From NCBI RefSeq assembly GCF_001304695.1, contig NZ_JFAQ01000049.1:1-64000 (forward strand): a stretch of DNA of 64,000 bases, read 5' to 3'. Numbering within the stretch: the stretch's first letter is position 1; each line of letters starts with the position of its first letter. Shown here in pieces: positions 27,700 to 37,161 of the stretch. Both the position numbers and the translations under genes were made by a program. The notes below the pieces were generated by a model. The model ran no database searches. It saw only the letters and a list, made by a program, of their open reading frames with translations, and was not told the origin of the DNA. Origin of the DNA: Xanthomonas axonopodis. Lineage in GTDB: Bacteria; Pseudomonadota; Gammaproteobacteria; Xanthomonadales; Xanthomonadaceae.

Positions 27700-28790
27700 C
27701 AGCGCCGTCCGGGACGATCGACGCTGGCCGGCCGCTTGCACGCCCCTTTACCGCGATTGTTCTGCGCAACGCGGGTGGCGAGCTTTTCGGCCGCGCTGGC
27801 CACTTCCACCCGCAGCTTCATGTAGTTGGCAACGCGCTCCGGGTCCAGCTCGCCTGCGTCGATCGCCGCACGCACCGCACAGCCCGGCTCGGCGAGATGC
27901 GCGCAATCGTTGAAGCGGCACTGCGCCGCCAGGGCCTCCACATCCGAAAAACCGCCTTCGGCCAGATCCTCTTCGCCGGTCGGCTTGAGCTCGCGCATGC
28001 CAGGCGTGTCGATCAGGCAGGCGCCGGTCGGCAACGAGATCAACGCACGGTGCGTGGTGGTATGCCGGCCGCGCGAATCGTTCTCGCGCACCGTATTGGT
28101 CTTCATCTTCTGCGTGCCGAGCAGCGTATTGGTCAGGGTCGATTTGCCCGCACCGGACGAACCCACCAGCACCGCGGTGCGGCCATCGCCCAGCCACGGC
28201 CGCAACGCGGCCACGCTGGCCGGGTCCTTGGCGTTGACCGCCCGCAACGGAATGTTCTGCGCCTGAAGCTCCTCCAGCACCGCCAACGCATCCTCGGCGT
28301 ATTCGGTCTGGTCGGCCTTGGTCAGCACCACCACCGGCTGCGCACCGCCGCCGCCCACCAGCAACAGATAGCGCTCGATGCGACGCGGATTGAAGTCTGC
28401 ATCCAGCCCGCAGACGATGAACACCGTATCGATATTGGCCGCGATCACCTGCTGGTGGTAATGCTCGCCGGCCGCCCCGCGCTTGATCGAGGTGCGCCGC
28501 GGCAGCAGCGCCACGATGCGCTTGCCCTCCATCAACACCCAATCGCCGACCGCCGCCCGCTCATGGCTCGGGAAGCGCGGCCGCTGCCACTCCGGCAACG
28601 ACTCCGCCTTGAGGCTGGCCTCGGGCGTATCGGCCACCACATAGCCGGTGCGATGCTGCTCCACCACCCGCGCGGGCAGCGCCTGCGGATGCGCGGCAAA
28701 CACGGCCTGCCAGGCCGCTTCTTCAGGCGGCCCGGGCCAGGGCCAGCCGATGGATTGGAGGGTGGGGTAATCGGGGGAAGTGTCGCTCAT
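27699..28790 (-). CDS. rsgA: Ribosome small-subunit GTPase A
   Basis: 363 residues, a circularly permuted GTPase that acts late in 30S maturation. OB-like N-terminal domain to about 120; G4 TKAD at 157-160 comes first, then G1 GSSGAGKST at 210-218, a switch region RGRHTTTHR and G3 DTPGM near 262. The C-terminal zinc knuckle is visible in CRFNDCAHLAEPGC. It is followed by the QEGLA protein with a one-base overlap. The start ATG at 28790 faces the aminotransferase gene over 153 bases. Confidence 0.95.
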   Translation of the reverse strand: MSDTSPDYPTLQSIGWPWPGPPEEAAWQAVFAAHPQALPARVVEQHRTGYVVADTPEASLKAESLPEWQRPRFPSHERAAVGDWVLMEGKRIVALLPRRTSIKRGAAGEHYHQQVIAANIDTVFIVCGLDADFNPRRIERYLLLVGGGGAQPVVVLTKADQTEYAEDALAVLEELQAQNIPLRAVNAKDPASVAALRPWLGDGRTAVLVGSSGAGKSTLTNTLLGTQKMKTNTVRENDSRGRHTTTHRALISLPTGACLIDTPGMRELKPTGEEDLAEGGFSDVEALAAQCRFNDCAHLAEPGCAVRAAIDAGELDPERVANYMKLRVEVASAAEKLATRVAQNNRGKGACKRPASVDRPGRR

Positions 28791-28943
28791 GGGGCGATTC
28801 TAGCTGGCTGGCCGCAGCGGCTTGTGCAAGCGTGTCCTGCCCCGCCTGACGTGCCCCTTGACATCGTTTTGCCGATGCAAGCATGTCCGCTTGTCATATT
28901 TCCGATACCATGCCAAGCCTCACGCCTACAACCGGCCCGTCGC

Positions 28944-30215
28944 ATGTCCACTGCCCCGCAAAAGCCGCTCGCGATTCGTGAGCGTCTGTCCGAAGTCCGC
29001 TACGAAATCCGGGGCGAGCTGGCGCGGCGAGCGCGGGAATTGGAGGCGCAAGGCCGCAAATTGATCAAGCTCAATATCGGTAACCCCGGCGCGTTCGGGT
29101 TTCGTGCGCCGGAACATCTGCAGCGTGCCATCGCCGACGACATGGGCCGCACCGATCCGTATACCCATCAGCAAGGCCTGCCGGAAGCGCGCGAGGCGAT
29201 CGCCACCGCGTATTCGCGCCGCCAGCACCCGGATGCGCACCCGGATCGTATTTTTGTCGGCAACGGCGTCAGCGAACTGATCGATCTGTCGCTACGTGCG
29301 CTGCTCAACCCCGGCGACGAAGTGCTGGTGCCCTCGCCCGATTACCCGCTGTGGTCGGCGGCCACCATCCTCAACGACGGACGCCCGGTGTATTACCGCT
29401 GCGCGCCGGAGAACGGCTTCCAGCCGGACCCGGTGGAGATCGAGACGCTGGTGTCCTCGCGCACCCGCGCCATCGTGCTGATCAATCCGAACAATCCCAG
29501 CGGCGCCAGTTATTCGCGCGAGTTGCTGGAGCGCATCGTGGCGATCGCCACCAAGCACAATCTGCTGTTGATGGTCGATGAGATCTACGATCAGGTGCTG
29601 TACGACAACGCGGCGTTCGTGCCGGTGGCGCCACTGGCCGGCACGCACCCGTGCATCACTTTCAGCGGCCTGAGCAAGGTGCATCGCGCTTGCGGTTGGC
29701 GCGTGGGCTGGGCGCTGCTCTCTGGCGAACAGGCGCGCATCAACGACTTGCGCAACGCGATGGACCTGCTCGGCGCGTTGCGACTGTGCGCCAACGTGCC
29801 GGGCCAGTACGCCATCGATGCGGCGGTGAACGGGCCGGACACCATCTCCGCCTTGTGCGCACCTGGCGGACGTCTGTATGAAACCCGCCGCGCGGTGATC
29901 GAGGCCTGCGCGGCCAGCGAGCATCTGTCGCTGGTGGCACCGGCCGGCGCGCTGTATGCGTTCCCGGCGGTGGTGGGTGCAGCGGCGCGCAACTTCGACG
30001 ACCACGCATTCGCGCTGGACCTGATGAACGAAGAAGGCGTGCTGGTGGTGCCCGGCTCCAGCTTCAACGTGCCGTATCGCCATCATTTCCGCGTGACACT
30101 GATGCCGGAAGCCAGCGTGATGCGCGATGTGTTTGCTCGCATCGACCGCGCATTGGCACGCCGCGCCGAAACGGTCACCAAGGTGGTTGCACTCAAGCCA
30201 CGCAGCGTGGCCTGA
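28944..30215 (+). CDS. AlaA-like pyridoxal-phosphate aminotransferase
   Basis: 423 residues, class I/II aminotransferase. Landmarks: IKLNIGNPGAFGFRAPEHL, YTHQQGLPEAREAIA, VGNGVSELIDLSLRALLNPGDEVL, LINPNNPSGASYS, MVDEIYDQVLYD, and the Schiff-base Lys in FSGLSKVHRACGWRVGW. This is the glutamate-pyruvate aminotransferase (AlaA) type, making alanine from pyruvate, though the segment after the lysine (VHRACGW) differs from common forms. The stop shares a base with the next ATG. The start at 28944 matches the family N-terminus; the frame continues upstream through rsgA antisense, which is not coding. Confidence 0.9.
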   Translation: MSTAPQKPLAIRERLSEVRYEIRGELARRARELEAQGRKLIKLNIGNPGAFGFRAPEHLQRAIADDMGRTDPYTHQQGLPEAREAIATAYSRRQHPDAHPDRIFVGNGVSELIDLSLRALLNPGDEVLVPSPDYPLWSAATILNDGRPVYYRCAPENGFQPDPVEIETLVSSRTRAIVLINPNNPSGASYSRELLERIVAIATKHNLLLMVDEIYDQVLYDNAAFVPVAPLAGTHPCITFSGLSKVHRACGWRVGWALLSGEQARINDLRNAMDLLGALRLCANVPGQYAIDAAVNGPDTISALCAPGGRLYETRRAVIEACAASEHLSLVAPAGALYAFPAVVGAAARNFDDHAFALDLMNEEGVLVVPGSSFNVPYRHHFRVTLMPEASVMRDVFARIDRALARRAETVTKVVALKPRSVA

Positions 30216-30865
30216 TGGCCGCGCTTGGCACGCCGCTGCGCTATCTGGCGCTCGGCGATTCGTACACGATCGGCGAAGGCGTTGCGCCTGCACAGCGTTG
30301 GCCGTTGCAACTGGTCGACGGCTTACGTGCTTACGGCTGGAACGTGGCGCCGCCGCAGATCATCGCCACCACCGGCTGGACCACCAACGAATTGCAGACC
30401 GGGATCGACGTGGCTGCACCGCAGGGACCCTTCGCGCTGGTGAGCTTGTTGATCGGCGTCAACAATCAGTACCGCGGGCGCTCGTTGGACGAGTACTGCC
30501 AGCAATTCGAGGCCCTGCTGCTGCGTGCAATTGCATTCGCGGACGGCCACCCGGCACGCGTGTTCGTGCTGTCGATTCCCGATTGGGGCCTGACCCCGTT
30601 TGCGCGCGCGCGCAGTGGCGATGCCGCGTTGATCGGTGCGCAGATCGACGCGTTCAACGCGATCGCTGCCGACCGCTGCAGTGCCCATGCGGTGCGCTTT
30701 GTCGACATCACGGCCACCGGCCGCGATGGCGGCGATGCGATGGACATGCTGGTGGACGACGGTTTGCATCCTTCCGGTGCGATGTATGCGCGTTGGACAG
30801 CATTGGCCCTACCGGCAGCGCGCGATGCGCTGGGGGCAGTTGGATCGTTGGACACGATCGTCTAA
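30215..30865 (+). CDS. SGNH/GDSL hydrolase
   Basis: 216 residues. The SGNH blocks are present: I, YLALGDSYTIGEG with the nucleophile Ser; III, LLIGVNNQYRG with Asn; V, DDGLHPSGAMY with the catalytic Asp and His. These are esterases or lipases of broad range, and no signal peptide is visible, so it probably acts in the cytoplasm. The ATG at 30215 overlaps the aminotransferase stop by one base, so the two genes are coupled, although their reactions have no obvious link. Confidence 0.88.
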   Translation: MAALGTPLRYLALGDSYTIGEGVAPAQRWPLQLVDGLRAYGWNVAPPQIIATTGWTTNELQTGIDVAAPQGPFALVSLLIGVNNQYRGRSLDEYCQQFEALLLRAIAFADGHPARVFVLSIPDWGLTPFARARSGDAALIGAQIDAFNAIAADRCSAHAVRFVDITATGRDGGDAMDMLVDDGLHPSGAMYARWTALALPAARDALGAVGSLDTIV

Positions 30866-31274
30866 GCGCAGCTGACAACCAGGACTGTGCTGCCGCCAGA
30901 TGGCTGCGGCCGGCACCCCGAATCCGCTCCCGTACGCTGCAGTTCTTGCATGCGGCCCACGAACATCGGATGGCTCCGCGCTACATTTCGGCACGGCACC
31001 AAGCCACAGCGCTCATCTGCGTGGTGGCTTTGCACTCGTGGCCTTTGCGCCTGCCTGGCAGCGCGAAATGTCGCACGCAGTCAACGCCAGCCGTCTCTTA
31101 CGTCAATGCGGCAGAAACACGCGCTGCGGCCAGGTCTTTCGACACGCGCGCGTCAGATACCCGGCACCGACGCGTCCGCGGTCACGCATCGCAAACTGCC
31201 AACCCGCCCTATCCCAACCAGCCCGGCAGGTCCTAAGCTAGCCGCGCAGCACGCCTGATTGCCAAGGAACGACA
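30866..31274. other. Intergenic, 409 bases, no gene seen
   Basis: Open frames in this stretch lack start signals and recognisable motifs. AAGGA at 31264-31268 serves the methyltransferase start. I see no terminator hairpin with a T-run after the hydrolase gene. Confidence 0.55.
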
Positions 31275-31970
31275 TTGCACACCACTGCCACCCAACCGAT
31301 GAGCCGCGCGCAGGCGTTGCCGATTGCACGCGCATTTCTGCCGGCGCATCCGCTGGGCAACCGCTACGACTACTACTACACGCAAGCCAAGCTGCGCACC
31401 GACCCGCTATATCCGGGAGTGCTGGCCGAGCTGCGCAATACCGCTGCGCCGGTGCTGGATCTGGGCTGCGGGCTCGGCCTGCTGGCCCATGCATTGCGCG
31501 CCGATGGCCAGGCATTGGCGTATCACGGCGTGGATGTGGATGCGTCCAAGATTCGCCGCGCACAGCACATCGCGCAGCGCTCGAACCTGGGCAAGACCAA
31601 GTTCGAGGTGGTCGATCTGAGTGTGGCGTGGCCGCAGCATCGCGGCAGCGTCACCATCCTGGATGTGCTGCAGTATCTGCAAGCTGACATGCAGGCCAGT
31701 CTGCTGCGCAGCGTGGCGCAGATGCTCACGCCTGGCGCGAAGCTGGTGATTCGCAGCGCACTGGGCGATGCCAGCGGCCGTGGCCGCACCAGCCGTGTCA
31801 CCGACGTCCTGGCGCACCTGAGCGGCTGGATGCAGCGGATGCCGCGCAGCTATCCCACCCGCGACAGCGTGCAAGCGAATCTGGATGCGGCCGGCTTGCG
31901 CGCTAGGTTTGCGCCGCTGTATGGCAACACGCCGTTCAACAACTGGTTGATCGTGGCCGAGCCACGCTGA
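31275..31970 (+). CDS. Class I SAM-dependent methyltransferase
   Basis: 231 residues. Motif I VLDLGCGLGLLAHAL (about 60-74), acidic post-I GVDVDASKI, and VTILDVLQYLQ before a predicted strand give the Rossmann-type SAM fold. The N-terminal part (RAFLPAHPLGNRYDYYYTQAKL) is a recurring feature of small proteobacterial methyltransferases beside lipid-related genes. The substrate is unknown. I chose the TTG at 31275 because AAGGA lies six bases before it and the frame from there is collinear. A polysaccharide deacetylase lies convergent downstream. Confidence 0.82.
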   Translation: MHTTATQPMSRAQALPIARAFLPAHPLGNRYDYYYTQAKLRTDPLYPGVLAELRNTAAPVLDLGCGLGLLAHALRADGQALAYHGVDVDASKIRRAQHIAQRSNLGKTKFEVVDLSVAWPQHRGSVTILDVLQYLQADMQASLLRSVAQMLTPGAKLVIRSALGDASGRGRTSRVTDVLAHLSGWMQRMPRSYPTRDSVQANLDAAGLRARFAPLYGNTPFNNWLIVAEPR

Positions 31971-32112
31971 GCGCGACTGGCGACGCGCTACACGTGGCGA
32001 GCAATCGTGGAGTGGATGTCGAAGGGGCGAAGAACCTGGCATGCATGGGCGGGACATGCCGCCCCGATCCGCGCCCGCCAGGCGGTGAGCGCAGTCGTTT
32101 TGTTCGTCGCGC

Positions 32113-32904
32113 CTAATCCGGCCGCCGGCCCACCAACCCACGCGCCTGCATTGCCTCCAGCACGCCGCGCAGGATGGTGAGGTTGTGGCTGTGCGCGGCG
32201 CCTTCGTGCAGCAGCACGATGGCGCCCGGCCGCAGGTCGCGCACGATGCGGGCGATGGTGGTGTCCGGCTCGCAGCGCACGCCGTCGAAGCCACGCGCGC
32301 TCCAGGCCACCCGGGTCAGCCCGTGCGCGCGCAGCGGCGAGGCGACGAAGGGGTTGGTCATGCCCACCACCGAGCGGTACAGCCGTGGCGCCTGGCCGGT
32401 AATGCATGCCAGCACGCGCTGCGCCTGGCCGATTTCCTGCGCCATCCGCCGCGGCCCCAGCGCCCAGAACCAGGCTTGCGGATGGGTGTGGCTGTGGTTG
32501 CCGATGCCATGCCCGCGCCGCACCATCTCGCGCACCAGCTCGGGCCGCTGCTCGGCACGCGTACCGACCACGAAGAACGTTGCCTTGGCGTCGTACGCAT
32601 CCAGCAGGTCGAGGATGGCCGGGGTGTCGTCGGACGGGCCATCGTCGATGGTCAGCCACACCTGCGGCGCCCGATCGGGTAATCGCGCCAGCACCGGCGC
32701 ATACAGCCGCGCGCGCGGCAGGAACACCGGCACCACGAACAGCGCATGCGACAGCAGCAGAGAGGGCAGCCCCCAGGCCCAGCCCAAATGCCACCACAGC
32801 AGGGCCACCGCCACCTGCGAGACGGCCAACAGGCCCACCCAGCGGTACGGGCGCGAGGGGGTGCGATACAGCGTTTCCGGCGTGGTCATGCCCAATGATG
32901 CCAT
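32113..32904 (-). CDS. Membrane-anchored polysaccharide deacetylase
   Basis: 263 residues. One or two hydrophobic N-terminal helices (about 20-55) precede a NodB domain: motif 1 VWLTIDDGPSDDT with catalytic Asp and metal Asp, motif 2 GNHSHTHPQAW with the HxxxH-type metal ligands, and later RLYRSVVGMTNP and IVLLHEG. Members remove acetyl groups from carbohydrate polymers, in this case probably facing the periplasm. The start could be ATG 32904 or 32889; neither has a strong ribosome-binding site. It is divergent from the glutaredoxin gene with only 45 bases between them, so their promoters overlap. Confidence 0.85.
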   Translation of the reverse strand: MASLGMTTPETLYRTPSRPYRWVGLLAVSQVAVALLWWHLGWAWGLPSLLLSHALFVVPVFLPRARLYAPVLARLPDRAPQVWLTIDDGPSDDTPAILDLLDAYDAKATFFVVGTRAEQRPELVREMVRRGHGIGNHSHTHPQAWFWALGPRRMAQEIGQAQRVLACITGQAPRLYRSVVGMTNPFVASPLRAHGLTRVAWSARGFDGVRCEPDTTIARIVRDLRPGAIVLLHEGAAHSHNLTILRGVLEAMQARGLVGRRPD

Positions 32905-32949
32905 GCGGCGTAGAATGCCCGGTCTCCACGCCGCCACCGAAGTGCTGCC

Positions 32950-33876
32950 ATGTCTCTCGATTCCGCCTTGCGTTCCCGTATCGATACGCTGCTGCAATCC
33001 AGCCGCGTGGTGCTCTTCATGAAAGGCCAGCCCGGCATGCCGCAGTGCGGTTTTTCGGCCAAGGCGGTCGGCGTGCTGGACGGCCTGGGCATCGACTATG
33101 CCCACGTCAACGTGCTGGCCGACCAGGAAATCCGCGAGGGCATCAAGGCCTACGGCGACTGGCCGACCATCCCGCAGCTGTACGTGGACGGCGAGCTGAT
33201 CGGCGGCAGCGACATCATCGTGCAGATGGCCGATAGCGGCGAGCTGAGCAGCATGCTCGGCCTGCAGGCGCCCGACCGCAGCCCGCCCAAGATCACCATC
33301 ACCCCGGCCGCGGTCGAGATGCTCAAGGGTGCGCTGGCCGATGCGCCGGATGCCTCGCTGACGCTGGCCATCGATGCCAATTTCCAGCCGAACTTCCAGC
33401 TGGCGCCAACCAACCCGAACGCCATTGCAGCTGAATCCAACGGGCTGCGCGTGCAGTTCGACCTGGCCAGCGCGCGTCGTGCCGACGGCATCACCATCGA
33501 TTGGGTCGACGACATCCGCGGCCGTGGCCTGGCCATCGATAACCCCAATGCACCCAAGCCGGTGCAGGAGCTGTCGGTGCGCGACGCCGACGACCGTCTC
33601 AAGGCCGGCAGCCTGACCCTGGTGGACGTGCGCCCGGCCGACGAGCGCGCGCTGGCCACGGTGGCCGCACCGTTCCGCACGCTGGATGCGCACGAGCGCG
33701 CCGCCATCGAACAGTTGCCCACGGACACCCCGCTGGCGTTCCTGTGCCACCGCGGCGGCCGCAGCCTGCAGGCCGCCGAACATTTCCGTGGCCTGGGCTT
33801 CACCAATGTCTACAACGTCACCGGCGGCATCGATGCCTGGTCGGACGAGGTGGACAACGGCGTGGCGAAATACTGA
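32950..33876 (+). CDS. grxD: Grx4-type monothiol glutaredoxin fused to an A-type-like and a rhodanese domain
   Basis: 308 residues, about three times a normal Grx4. Domain 1 (about 1-105) is a monothiol glutaredoxin with the CGFS active site (GMPQCGFSAKAV) and WPTIPQLYVDGELIGG. Domain 2 (about 110-205; KITITPAAVEMLKGAL, GITIDWVDDIRGRGLAIDNPNAP) resembles HesB/IscA-type modules but without an obvious conserved cysteine set. Domain 3 (about 208-305) is a rhodanese with the active Cys in LAFLCHRGGRS. CGFS glutaredoxins carry Fe-S clusters; the added rhodanese suggests sulfur or redox handling in the same chain. A strong terminator follows at 34014. Confidence 0.9.
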   Translation: MSLDSALRSRIDTLLQSSRVVLFMKGQPGMPQCGFSAKAVGVLDGLGIDYAHVNVLADQEIREGIKAYGDWPTIPQLYVDGELIGGSDIIVQMADSGELSSMLGLQAPDRSPPKITITPAAVEMLKGALADAPDASLTLAIDANFQPNFQLAPTNPNAIAAESNGLRVQFDLASARRADGITIDWVDDIRGRGLAIDNPNAPKPVQELSVRDADDRLKAGSLTLVDVRPADERALATVAAPFRTLDAHERAAIEQLPTDTPLAFLCHRGGRSLQAAEHFRGLGFTNVYNVTGGIDAWSDEVDNGVAKY

Positions 33877-34013
33877 GCAAGACATCAGCGGCAGTCGCAC
33901 GGTCGCGGCGGCCGCGCACCGGTCATGCTCCCTGGGTAGACTACCGCGCTTGCGACAACTGCGTGACCGCAGCTTCCTCAGAAGCAGGCTAGGCCGGCAC
34001 GTCGCATACCGAA

Positions 34014-34042
34014 AAGGGCGCTCCTTGGAGCGCCCTTTTTTT
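34014..34042 (+). terminator. Rho-independent terminator after grxD
   Basis: AAGGGCGCTCC (34014-34024) pairs perfectly with GGAGCGCCCTT (34027-34037) and runs into seven T residues (34036-34042). It is the clearest terminator in the window and separates grxD from the next gene. Confidence 0.93.
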
Positions 34043-34074
34043 CATGGATCAACCTGCACAAGGACATCGCTGCA

Positions 34075-34933
34075 ATGCAGACCCGCCTGCTCTCTGTGGC
34101 CCTGGCCGCGCTGCTGCCGTTGGCCACCCACGCTGCCGAACCGTCGCGCGCGGTGCTATTGGTTCAGACCTATGACAACCAGCCGTCCGACGAGCCGCTG
34201 GAATACATCCCGGTCTGGCTCGGCAAGGGCGTCGCCCCTACCCAAGGCGCTGCTGAGCCAGCCGTTGCAGGTCTTCAACGCAGGCGTTTCCACCGGCAAC
34301 GTGCGGCTTGCGGCACTGACGGTGGACGACAACAGCCTGTGCGGCGGCACAGCGAAGCTGCGCATCAAGGGCAACCCGATGCTGTCCAATTCGCCGCTGC
34401 TGTCGACCGAAGATCTGAATCCCGGCAAGCGCTTCGCCGGCCGCGCGGCCACCGCCAGCGAACAGGCCGAGTTGTTCGCCCAGGTGAACAATACCGCGCA
34501 GCTGCGCAAGCGCATCAAGCCGGCAGCCCTGGCGCAGGCGCTGGCCGGGTTCAATGCCGATCGCGCGCAGGATCTGGCCGCACTGCAGATCGTCACCGAC
34601 ACGCAGCAACCGCAGCGACGCGTGGCAATCCTGACCTCCAACCATCCCATCCAGACCGACAACCCGGACAACCCCACCGGCGTGCTCGTCGTCCTTGCGA
34701 TCTTCGAGCATGACGGCAGCCGTTGGCAGTTCCGCAGGGGTCACGCTGCCAGCGGCTGCGACGATTGCGAAGACCTGCCGCTGCGCACACATCTGCTGCA
34801 GTTCGGCGATATCGACGGCAACGGCACGCTCGATTTCATGCTGGCCGAAAGCGGCTACGAAAGTTACGGGTTCTATCTGCTGCTGGGCGAAGGCACCAGC
34901 TGGCGTTCGGAAGCACTGCCGGGCGGCTGCTGA
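34075..34933 (+). pseudogene. Secreted FG-GAP-like protein, frameshifted
   Basis: The first 53 codons (from ATG 34075) encode a signal peptide (LLSVALAALLPLATHAAE) and EPLEYIPVWLGKG. The frame is then lost at a C4 run (34235-34238). Dropping one C joins it to a frame reading VALPKALLSQPLQVFNAG and on to the stop at 34933, so the intact form would have about 285 residues. The end has an FG-GAP/VCBS-like repeat (QFGDIDGNGTLDFML) and a Cys-rich bit (ASGCDDCEDLP). No function is known to me. The lesion may be a real single-base insertion or a sequencing error in a homopolymer. Confidence 0.75.
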
Positions 34934-35086
34934 CCGGCTTTGACTGCTTACGCGCTGCTTGTGCGGCATGCGCATAGCGGAATCTTCTGCGTTGCCATGC
35001 CCACGTCTGCCCGGCGGCCGCACGGTGGTTACCCGCGCTGCGCGGCAGATCTCAATCTTCGGGCATGTAGATGTCAATGCCGGTCT

Positions 35087-35647
35087 TCAACCGGCAAATC
35101 CACCGTCATCCAGAAACTGCTGCTCTTCTGCCGCGGTTTCACGTCCCAGCACCGCATTGCGGTGCGGAAGCCGGCCAAAGCGCTCAATGATGCGCTGATG
35201 TTCCAGCGCCCAACGAGTGGTCTCCGCATCGCCCAGTGCAGTGATCAGCTGCACCGCTCGCGCCTGATCCTCGGCGTCTTCGGCATGCTCGAAGGGCAGA
35301 TAGAAAAACAGCCGCAGTTGCGCCGACACCTGTTGATCGAAGCCGCTGGCGAGCGCCTGCTTGGCGTGCCGCAGTGCCAGGCCGTCGGTGGCATAGGCAT
35401 GCGCTCTGCCGCGGAACGCATTGCGCGGAAATTGATCCAGCAGGATCAGCAAGGCAAGTGCGTCTTCGGCGCGCGCCATCCACTGCGCGTACTCGCCGCG
35501 TGCGGCGGCGAGATGCTGCTCGCTGAAATGCTGGCGAACATTGGCATCGAAGGCGTCGTTGTGCGTGAACCAGCGCGCCGCGCCGACCAGCTCCCAGAAA
35601 GCCAACACCACATCGGCCTGCTTGTTGCGCTCTGTTTTGGCAGTCAT
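35087..35647 (-). CDS. DUF924-family protein
   Basis: 186 residues. Recognised by VVLAFWELVGAARWFTHNDAFD at the start, ALALLILLDQFPRNAFRGRA in the middle and RLFFYLPFEHAEDAEDQ later, the three typical blocks of this all-helical family. The fold is TPR-like and the biochemical role is unknown. It has no signal peptide and stands alone between two damaged genes read on the other strand, yet is itself intact. Confidence 0.88.
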   Translation of the reverse strand: MTAKTERNKQADVVLAFWELVGAARWFTHNDAFDANVRQHFSEQHLAAARGEYAQWMARAEDALALLILLDQFPRNAFRGRAHAYATDGLALRHAKQALASGFDQQVSAQLRLFFYLPFEHAEDAEDQARAVQLITALGDAETTRWALEHQRIIERFGRLPHRNAVLGRETAAEEQQFLDDGGFAG

Positions 35648-35787
35648 CGACACATCCCCTGACGAATTCGGCACAGCATGCACGGGTACATTTGATGAGC
35701 CCGCCGCTCTCGACTTCCAGCACTTGGCAAGCACGCTGCCGACGACTAGGTTGGCGGCTGACGTTTTCGTATTTACCGGGGAAATCC

Positions 35788-37161
35788 ATGCGTTCCATCC
35801 TGTTCGCCGCGCTGGGCGCGGCGGTGCTGTGCGGGCCTGCGTCTGCGACAGCGGCGGCATCGCGCTTCGTGCAAGACCCCTACCCCAGCACCTATCGCGC
35901 GCGCGTCCGCTCCGGTGCTGATCCAGCAAGCCACCGCCCTTACCGGCACCGGCGAGCGGCTGGACTGCGGTGGGCAGGGCGCTCGATGCGCCCGCGGACG
36001 TGCGCCGTATCGACGGCACCGGCAAGTGGGTGACGCCCGGCATCATCGATGTGCACTCGCATTTGGACGTGTATCCCAGCCCGGGCGTCAGCGCGCATAG
36101 CGACGGCAACGAGATGACCGCACCGGTGACGCCCAATGTATGGGCCGAGCACTCGATCTGGCCGCAGGACCCCGGCTTCGGCACTGCGCTGGCCGGCGGC
36201 ATCACCTCGCTGCAGGTGTTGCCGGGCTCGGCCAATCTGATCGGCGGGCGCGGCGCCACGCTCAAGAACGTCGCCTCCACCACCTATCAGGGCATGAAAT
36301 TCCCCGGCGCACCATGGGGCCTGAAGATGGCCTGCGGCGAAGACCCAAAACGCGTGTACGGCCAGAAAGGTGGCCCGGGCACGCGCATGGGTAACGTGGC
36401 CGGCTACCGCGCTGCGTTCATCGATGCGGCCGAGTATCTGCAGAAGAACGTACCGAAAAAGAAAACTGCCAACAAGCGCCATTGGTGGAGCCGCGGCGGC
36501 GACAACGACAGCAGCGGCGATGCCGGCGGCAAGCGTGATCTCAAACTCGACACACTGGCCGGCGCCATCAACGGCGATATCCGCGTGCACATCCACTGCT
36601 ACCGCGCCGATGAAATGGCGACCATGCTGGATCTGTCCAAGGAGTTCGGCTTCCACATTGCCGCCTTCCATCACGGCGTGGAGGCGTACAAGCTGGCCGA
36701 CCGCCTGGCACAGGAAAACGTCTGCGGCGCGCTGTGGGCCGACTGGTGGGGCTTCAAGATGGAAGCCTTCGATGGCATCCAGGAAAACATCGCACTGGTC
36801 GATCGCCCGGCCAATAGCTGCGCCATCGTGCACTCGGATTCGGAAGAAGGCATCCAGCGGCTCAACCAGGAAGCCGCCAAGGTGATCGCCAACGCGCGCC
36901 GCCGCGGCATGGAGATTCCACCAGAGCGCGCCATCCGCTGGCTCACCAGCAATGCCGCCAAGGCGCTCGGCATCGAGCAGCAGACCGGCGCACTGGAGCC
37001 GGGCAAGATGGGCGATGTCGTGGTGTGGAACGGCAACTCTTTCAGCTCGTATGCACTGGCCGAGCAGGTGTATATCGACGGCGCGCAAGGTGTACGACCG
37101 CCATAACCGCGCACTGCAGCCGGTGTCGGACTTCATGCTTGGCCAGGAGATGGCACGATGA
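35788..37161 (+). pseudogene. Secreted amidohydrolase, broken by several frame changes
   Basis: An amidohydrolase of the imidazolonepropionase-like group whose reading is split. Frame A (from ATG 35788) gives a signal peptide and SRFVQDPYPSTYRA. Near 35895, in a GCGCGCG run, it shifts to frame B (ASAPVLIQQATALTGTGERLD). Near 35966 it shifts to frame C with apparent loss of about a dozen codons. Frame C (to 37106) carries most of the protein: VTPGIIDVHSHLDVYP with the metal HxH, RVHIHCYRADE and FHIAAFHHGVEAYK. Near 37087, in another GCGC run, frame D supplies KVYDRHNRALQPVSDFML to the stop at 37161. It overlaps the intact downstream amidohydrolase by four bases. If the lesions are real, no active product is expected. 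Confidence 0.8.

Noticed and set aside
34934-35662. 240-codon plus-strand frame opposite the DUF924 gene
   Set aside because: The minus-strand DUF924 reading has family blocks and a compact length; the plus-strand frame has none and crosses an intergenic gap.
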